Shown: positions 59,101 to 64,000 of the stretch, in pieces
Layout of the letters: each line of letters starts with the position of its first letter
How positions within the stretch are numbered: position 1 is the first letter of the stretch
Assembly: GCF_030936135.1 (NCBI RefSeq)
Contig: NC_082618.1
Coordinates: forward strand, 5,677,034 to 5,741,033
Source of the DNA: Gavia stellata
Taxonomy: Eukaryota; Chordata; Aves; Gaviiformes; Gaviidae
Direction: 5' to 3'
Length of the DNA stretch: 64,000 bases
Program-made: the position numbers and the translations under genes
The notes under the pieces: generated by a model
Told to the model about the DNA's origin: nothing
Databases searched by the model: none
The model's input: only the letters and a program-made list of their open reading frames with translations

Positions 59101-61086
59101 TGTGAAAGACGAGCCTTGAGAGGGAGCTGTGGTCAGCTTTTATCCTCTCCAGGCTGGAGTGGAGGCAAAGAATTATGAAAGCTGAGGGGGCAGCTGGAAA
59201 GGCAGGAGGGAGCCTCCAAAACCCGAGCATCCCTGAAGCACTGCGGAGCTGCGCGGGGAGGAGAGGGGAACCGGGGAGCAGTGGCTGGGAGGTGGGATGA
59301 GGCTTCTTGCCTCTCGCCCGGGACCCCCTCACTCCTCCCTCTGCCCTGCAGACGCGGATCACAACCTCTACATCTTCAAGGGCAGCCACTACTGGGTGGT
59401 GCCGGCCCGCGGCAATGCCAGCGACCCGCAGCCCCTGCAGACGCGCTGGCCTGGCCTCCCTGCCGGCATCGACGCCTGCGCCTGGTCCCAGCTCAGCAAG
59501 AAGTTTTACTTCTTCAAAGGTAGGTGAGGCATGGGCGGGAGAGCTCCCCTCGGGGCTGCCACTGCTCCCGCCTGGGTCTGGCTGGAGCACCTTCTCCTGC
59601 CCATGTCCCCTGTCCCCTCCCGCTGGTCCCATCCCGGGACTGAGCTGGGGCATCACTGGGTCTGCGTGTGCAAAAACCCGCAGGAGCCATGGGCTTGGTG
59701 CCTACCATGGATTAACTATATGGCCTTGGGCGTATCGCCCTGGCAGCCTGCATCACCCCCTCGTGCCTCAGTTTCCCCTTTAACGCATTCAGGAGAGCAG
59801 CGCTCACCTGTGTTTGAAAATAAAACCAGCTGCATCAAACCCTTTGGGGTCCCTGGGAGAAAACACTTCCCAAAGATGTGTGGCCGCAGGGGAGCTGAGA
59901 TGAGTGCGGCATTTTCATGGTGCATGTGGTTCCCTGCACCGTGCCGGGGGCTGAGCTGCCAGGGGAAGCTGAAATGCCATCTGCAAGCTGCCCGGCAGCA
60001 CGCTGCAGCCGGATGGGTAGAGGAAGGTCAAATCAGGCAGCCCGGCTGCCAGGGTCAGCCCCAACTTTTAATGGAAACCAGTCACCGGCTCATCAGAAAG
60101 GGGGCTTTGTTGCTGCGGCTGGGTGAGAGCCAAAAGCCCCTCTCCCTCCCCAGCCTTCGGCTGCTCCCTCCCTCCCCCGGGGCTGGGTCAGGCCATCGCT
60201 TGTGAGCAGAATGGGGCTTTTGTCTGACTGCTTTGTGGGGACACGGCTCTGCAGGGACACGGCTCTCCAGGGACGGCCGAGCCCTTGGCCCCGATTGCAA
60301 TTCCTGCTGCTCCAGTCCTGGTCTTGGTTGTCCTGGCCCCAGAGGGGTCTGGGTCCGTCTGTCCCACTCGCTGTGCTGGAATAGGAGGGAGGTTTGCAAG
60401 GAAGCAGCATGGGCTAACGGGTGGCGTTGGTGGCCTTGCTCTGTCCCTGGTGCTCCCTTTCCGTGCCTTCAAGCCCCTGACCTACCGTGCCTCAGTTTCC
60501 CCTCCCCAGCCTGCTCCATGGGGAAGCCCTGTGGCGGTGCCAGTTCCTCCATACAGCGGGATGGATGTCGCGGACGCATGTCTCAGGCTGCAGTGCTGGC
60601 CCCGTGGCCGAGTCCTCCCGCGTCTCCTGGAGCTGGTCCTGCGATGGGCCCTGTTGGGGTGGGCTCTAACCCCTCTCCCTGCTCTTCCCAGGTGGCCGAT
60701 GCTGGTGCTACACGGGCTCCACCTTGGAGGCAGGTTTCCCCCAGAAATGCAGTGCCCACGGCCTCCCGCGGCACCCCGACACCGCGCTCTACTTCCAGCA
60801 GCTCCGGCGCCTGGTCCTCTTCAAAGGACCCAAGTACTTCGTGGTGAGCGAGGAGACCCTCAGCGTGGAGCCCTACTACCCCCGCAGCCTGCAGGACTGG
60901 GAGGGCTTGCCCCCCGGCACGGCGGGCGCCATCACCCACCGCGACGGCTTTGTCTACTTCTTTCGGGATGACCAGTACTGGCAATTTGACCGGGCAAAGC
61001 TGCAAGTGGTGGCCATTGGCAAATGGGCCAGTCAGCTGCCCTGGATGGGCTGCTGGGATGCAAACGGTGGGCAGGTCCTCTTCTGA
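44049..61086 (+). CDS. MMP28: Matrix metalloproteinase 28, epilysin (eight coding exons)
   Basis: Eight exons join in phase to 508 codons: 44049-44150, 52292-52371, 53019-53182, 57095-57316, 57976-58221, 58662-58811, 59352-59519 and 60692-61086 (human protein about 520). MMP28 is a secreted zinc protease. In order: signal peptide (about 1-26); prodomain with EKYGYFGE and cysteine switch PRCGTGD (Cys88); furin-like RRHRR (107-111); catalytic domain with the zinc motif [11 protein letters not shown] (His228, Glu229, His232, His238) and Met246 of the Met-turn; then a hemopexin propeller bounded by Cys312 and Cys498. [15 protein letters not shown] and [11 protein letters not shown] are hallmark MMP28 strings. 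Intron 1 (8.1 kb) carries a large minisatellite. The exon 1 start is supported by the signal peptide and the in-phase splice. Confidence 0.97.
44255..45000. repeat. Large GTGTGCCCATCC-type minisatellite in MMP28 intron 1
   Basis: About 750 bases are built of short units such as gtgtgcccatccatagg and gtgtgcccatcccatagggg, with cctgccctaggtgtg and cctgccctacatgtg variants at intervals. The basic period is about 17-21 bp, and a higher-order pattern of several units is visible. It starts about 100 bases after exon 1. Its lack of stops gives a long spurious open frame on the minus strand. Confidence 0.93.
45001..45320. repeat. Diverged GTGTGCGC-rich extension of the minisatellite
   Basis: Words like gtgtgcgcatg, cgtgtgcgtcc and gcccgtgtgcgc recur but without a clear unit. 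It reads as a decayed flank of the adjacent array or as an alternating purine-pyrimidine tract. Confidence 0.5.
45321..52291 (+). other. MMP28 intron 1, remainder
   Basis: Seven kilobases of intron are moderately GC-rich. A short perfect inverted repeat at 48457-48477 (arms tctatataa/ttatataga) lies in an AT-rich patch. No additional exon or RNA gene is recognised, though several open frames occur by composition. Confidence 0.7.
52292..52371 (+). CDS. MMP28: MMP28 coding exon 2 (prodomain)
   Basis: Residues 35-61 start [11 protein letters not shown], the conserved MMP prodomain helix 1, and end AEFTEAVR. Acceptor ttgcAG, donor GTATGA. Confidence 0.96.
52372..57094 (+). other. MMP28 introns 2 and 3
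   Basis: GC-rich intronic sequence around exon 3 holds long open frames on both strands but no recognisable domain. Intron 3 (53183-57094) is 3.9 kb. A G-run lies at about 56080-56090. Confidence 0.72.
53019..53182 (+). CDS. MMP28: MMP28 coding exon 3 (cysteine switch, furin site)
   Basis: Residues 61-116 contain [15 protein letters not shown], the cysteine-switch PRCGTGD with Cys88, and RRHRR at 107-111. The usual switch consensus is PRCGxPD; the human MMP28 version is PRCGVTD as recalled. Donor GTGAGC. Confidence 0.95.
57095..57316 (+). CDS. MMP28: MMP28 coding exon 4 (catalytic domain, first part)
   Basis: Residues 116-190: [33 protein letters not shown] and [15 protein letters not shown]. 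This holds calcium- and structural-zinc-binding loops. One N-glycosylation sequon (NVS) is present. Confidence 0.97.
57976..58221 (+). CDS. MMP28: MMP28 coding exon 5 (zinc-binding active site)
   Basis: Residues 190-272 include [17 protein letters not shown], then [13 protein letters not shown] with three zinc histidines, and the Met-turn ALMSPYY. All catalytic residues are intact. Acceptor cccAG, donor GTGAGC. Confidence 0.98.
58662..58811 (+). CDS. MMP28: MMP28 coding exon 6 (linker and hemopexin start)
   Basis: Residues 272-321: [15 protein letters not shown] linker, then [11 protein letters not shown], whose Cys312 opens the hemopexin disulfide. Donor GTGGGT. Confidence 0.95.
59352..59519 (+). 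CDS. MMP28: MMP28 coding exon 7 (hemopexin blades)
   Basis: Residues 322-377: [29 protein letters not shown] and KKFYFFKG, typical hemopexin blade motifs. It carries an extra Cys364 not recalled in mammals. Donor GTAGGT. Confidence 0.95.
60692..61086 (+). CDS. MMP28: MMP28 coding exon 8 (hemopexin end and stop)
   Basis: Residues 378-508: [46 protein letters not shown] and the closing [10 protein letters not shown] with Cys498. The TGA stop is at 61084-61086. Confidence 0.96.
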
Positions 61087-62995
61087 GCAGAGTGTGCCGG
61101 GACAAAGTGGGGGGGGGGGCTGAATCCCACCTCACTCGCCGCTGCCCGGATCCCTCTTTATTTGACTCTGGATTCTTGTCCGGGAACAGTTCAGCAGGGT
61201 CAGGGCTGCCCGCGGACGGCTGGAGCCGTGGGTTGGTGGAGCGGTGCCCCGGCGCAGCGGGGATGCAGCCGGGACGGGGCAGCCATCGACCAAGGTGGGT
61301 CTGCCATGGCCAGGTGGGCTGGAAGCTTTGGGAGACAACATTTTTTTAAAAAAGACCACAAAAAAAGGAATAAGCCATGGAAACTGCAAACAGACCCATT
61401 TCTGCAAACTTTCAGAATATTGTTACACATTTCTTTCAAACTGGGACCGGGGTTTGTTGATACTTTAGCTGTCGTTTTCCCGTCATCTGGCAGAGAAGTG
61501 CCTCACCATTGCTTGGTTTGGGGCTGGGGTGGTTCTAGGATATTTCCTTGTTAAAACAAAAAGAAAAGAGACATTTGGACAAAAATACAGGTCCGTGTCA
61601 AGCTTTGCCCCCGCTGCGTGCGCAGAACCCCTCCCCTGCCTCCCCCACTCCCTTGCCCCAGTGATGGAGGGTCGGCACCTCGAGGATGAGCCCATCCCCT
61701 GCGGGTGCTTTGCTGGGCTGCGTTCACATCCCAGTTCCCTGGTGAGGCACCAGCTGGAGACACCAACACCGTGGGGTTTTGGGGAGAAAGCAGAGGGGTT
61801 TGGTGTAGGAGCCTCTTCGGGGTGAAGGGAGGGGGGAGGTACAGCTGAGCTGCCGACCATGTCCCTGTGCAGCTCGACGGCAGCAGGAGCATTGCAGCTT
61901 GGCTTTCTGATGGGTTTGGAATGGCAGAGTGGGTTCTCTGGTGTCTAACAAGGGTTGTGCTCACCTGGCAGCCTTTCTTATGTACAGAGAAAGTGTCTGT
62001 CCTCTGCCCTGTCTCTGCAATTGACGGGATCAACGCATTTTTGAGTCCTGTGCCCCCCTGCCACAGTTGGGTGAACTTTGTTGAAAAATTACTGGGGGAG
62101 GAAGGGAAAGGAGAGGGTGAGCAGGACAGACGGACATGTCCGTGCATGCAGGCTCACGAGGACAGCTCGGCTGCATATTCCTCATTCCTTTCCCAAAGCA
62201 GGCTCCCCACCTGGAAACGCCGCTGGCTCCTGTGCACCGACTCACACCGCTCACGTCCACAAAGGGCCATCGTCTCCCACCACCGGTGGGGGAGCGTCGG
62301 GTCCCCAAGGCTTGAATTCAGTTGGCAGCAAACACCAGCTGTCGGTGCTGACAAGGACGGGGCTCAACTTTCTTAAAATATGCTTTGATTTGAGAGGTGT
62401 GGGGATTTTTGTCATGCTGGGGTTGTACACGGGTGTGCTGCTGCTTCACTGATGGTTCTCCCAGCACTCGGACACCGGTGCTGGGTGCCTTGCTGCAGGT
62501 CGGTGGCTTCAGCACCGGCAGTCCTGCCATGCCGGGGTGCTGCGTCGGGATGCCAGGTGTTGTGACGGGGTGCTCTCCTGGTGCCGGCAGCCTCGAGGAC
62601 TTTCCATTAGCACAGCATCCTCCGCTCGCCCACCCTGGACCTTCCCCGCAGAGCAGGCAGGAGCCAGGCTTGCCCCAGGCAGGGTGCCAGGGCTGGTACT
62701 TCCCGATGGCTTTTGCTGCCAGGTGCCAGCTGAGACGTGGATTTGGCAGGACAGAGAGCCAACACGAGCCGTTCTGTCCATTTTCTGTGATATTTGTGAG
62801 TGAGCCCTTCCCACGCAGACACGGACACGGGGACTTCATCAGCTCACGGCTTAAAATCTCAGGGGATTTTCAATGTTACCAAAGAGACAGGGCCATGTAA
62901 TTTTTATTTTGAATTGAATGATAATAAGGCGACGTTGCTTGCAGGGAGACCCAAGGGCTTGGAGACCTGACGGCAAATAAAACAAACCTCTGGAT
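61087..62995 (+). other. MMP28: MMP28 3'UTR (probable extent)
   Basis: After the stop, sequence without coding support runs 1.9 kb to the first AATAAA at 62976. An earlier AATAAG near 61367 sits beside A-rich sequence and could be used alternatively. Confidence 0.55.
62976..62981 (+). terminator. MMP28: MMP28 candidate poly(A) signal
   Basis: AATAAA followed by T/G-rich sequence (ttgggatttctgcttgtttt) about 25-45 bases on, the expected layout for cleavage. Confidence 0.6.
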
Positions 62996-64000
62996 ATGCG
63001 GTGTTGGGATTTCTGCTTGTTTTCATGTCACACTTCTGTATTTTTTTTTAAAGCCAATCTCCCGTTTCCTGAAAGGGCTGTATTTAAGATGCATGTGTGT
63101 GTTTGGGATTGGAGTGGGTATTGCTGAATTTGGCCTCAGCTTTTGTGCTGGCTGGATCAAACGTGGGGGGGATGGATCCCACTGAAAAATCACTGTATGA
63201 AGTGCATGATGCTGACAGCGAAGAAAACATGGAAACTCTCTTTTCTGCTTCATCCCAAACTACTGAGGATTTCTCCACACCTTGGGATGTGTTAATAGGT
63301 TTTTTTTCCTGGTGTGGAGGATGAATTCACACTGATGGGGACCCTCCAGGTCTCGACCTTCACCCCAGCCCATCGTGGTGCTCCAAGCGGGTCCTTGCCT
63401 CCCGTGGGACACGGAGCACCCTGAAACCTTCCTCGCTGCTCCTGGTGGCTTTGCTTTATGCCGCAACACGCCGGGGTGTCCTGCCTGTGCTCCCCATGAA
63501 GTGGGCAGCATTCTGCCTGCAGGGAGAGCGACCCGCCGGCCGGCGCAAGTGGTGTCGCAATGTTTGCAGAGATGGGTCCTGCCTCCGTCCCCACTCACAT
63601 CTCCTGCCCGGACCCGCGTCTCTCCAGCCCCCTCAGCTGCTGCCACCGCTGTGGGATCTGCAGCGTGATGGGGAGGTTGCTGGGGGTGATGGCGGGATTG
63701 ATGGGGCTGATGGGGGGACTGATGGGGAAGGCTGGTGCTGGACAAGGTCTTGCTGTCAAGACGTATGCTCTGGGCACCGAGCAGGGTCAGAAGAGCAGTG
63801 TGACTTCTGCTCCATGTACTGCTTTTTGGAGACAGGAGGATTTATGGGTCCAGCTGTACCGCAGGGGTACTCCACGCCTGCAGCTCCGCAGAGAAGCAGC
63901 AGATCGTTATCCCCTTTCGTGTCCCCTTAGGAGAGAGCTGGGCATCCCTTCTGCCGTGGGACCGGAGGCTGAGGACGGGACAACCTCAAATCCTCTCCCG
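62996..64000. other. Sequence right of MMP28, no gene recognised
   Basis: This contains a small degenerate repeat of gatgggg and gggact words (63665-63735). No exon was recognised; the next gene is probably beyond the window. Confidence 0.6.

Larger units (their letters stand above)
57317..60691 (+). other. MMP28 introns 4 to 7
   Basis: Introns between exons 4 and 8, sized 659, 440, 540 and 1172 bases, contain ordinary GC-rich sequence. Nothing else is recognised. Confidence 0.75.

Noticed and set aside
63097-63324. Plus-strand open frame of 75 codons right of MMP28
   Set aside because: No recognised domain, no splice-site support, and it follows the candidate poly(A) site.

Overview
The window is vertebrate nuclear DNA, almost certainly from a bird. 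It carries avian CR1 LINE 3' ends that finish in the typical ATTCTGTG-like tail. It has compact GC-rich CpG islands with nearby minisatellites, and three multi-exon genes whose exons all join in phase through GT-AG introns. The species was not identified. The gene set (RHBDD2, TAF15, MMP28) joins material that is split between human 7q11.23 and 17q12, which fits a GC-rich avian microchromosome such as the one equivalent to chicken chromosome 19 (this comparison is from memory). Layout: positions 1-1500 hold GC-rich tandem repeats around a CpG island (about 850-1070) with CCAAT and GC boxes. It looks like the promoter of a gene whose body lies mainly outside the window; POR is the positional guess. 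Positions 1.5-6.7 kb have no gene that I can recognise. RHBDD2, a rhomboid-family pseudoprotease, runs on the minus strand from 11584 to 6705 in four coding exons (377 residues). Its promoter, just right of 11584, holds a perfect RFX X-box palindrome and a second X-box-like site. TAF15, a FET-family RNA-binding protein, runs on the plus strand from 13928 to 36029 in 16 coding exons (471 residues). It has an SYGQ-rich prion-like N-terminus, an RRM, a RanBP2 zinc finger and an unusually short C-terminal RGG tail. A 7.7 kb intergenic stretch with two CR1 fragments follows. MMP28 (epilysin) then runs on the plus strand from 44049 to 61086 in eight coding exons (508 residues). It has a signal peptide, cysteine switch, furin-like site, zinc catalytic domain and hemopexin propeller. 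Its likely 3'UTR reaches a poly(A) signal near 62976. The last kilobase has no recognisable gene. The three genes are neighbours rather than a pathway: a membrane pseudoprotease, a nuclear RNA-binding and transcription factor, and a secreted protease. What they share is promoter architecture: each CpG-island start has GC-rich tandem repeats within about 1 kb, mostly in intron 1. I found no bacterial-type operon, CRISPR array, tRNA or rRNA, and no clearly novel biological system. The best leads are the shortened TAF15 RGG repeat, the AUG-rich 21-bp repeat next to the MMP28 start, the X-box pair at RHBDD2 and the synteny arrangement.
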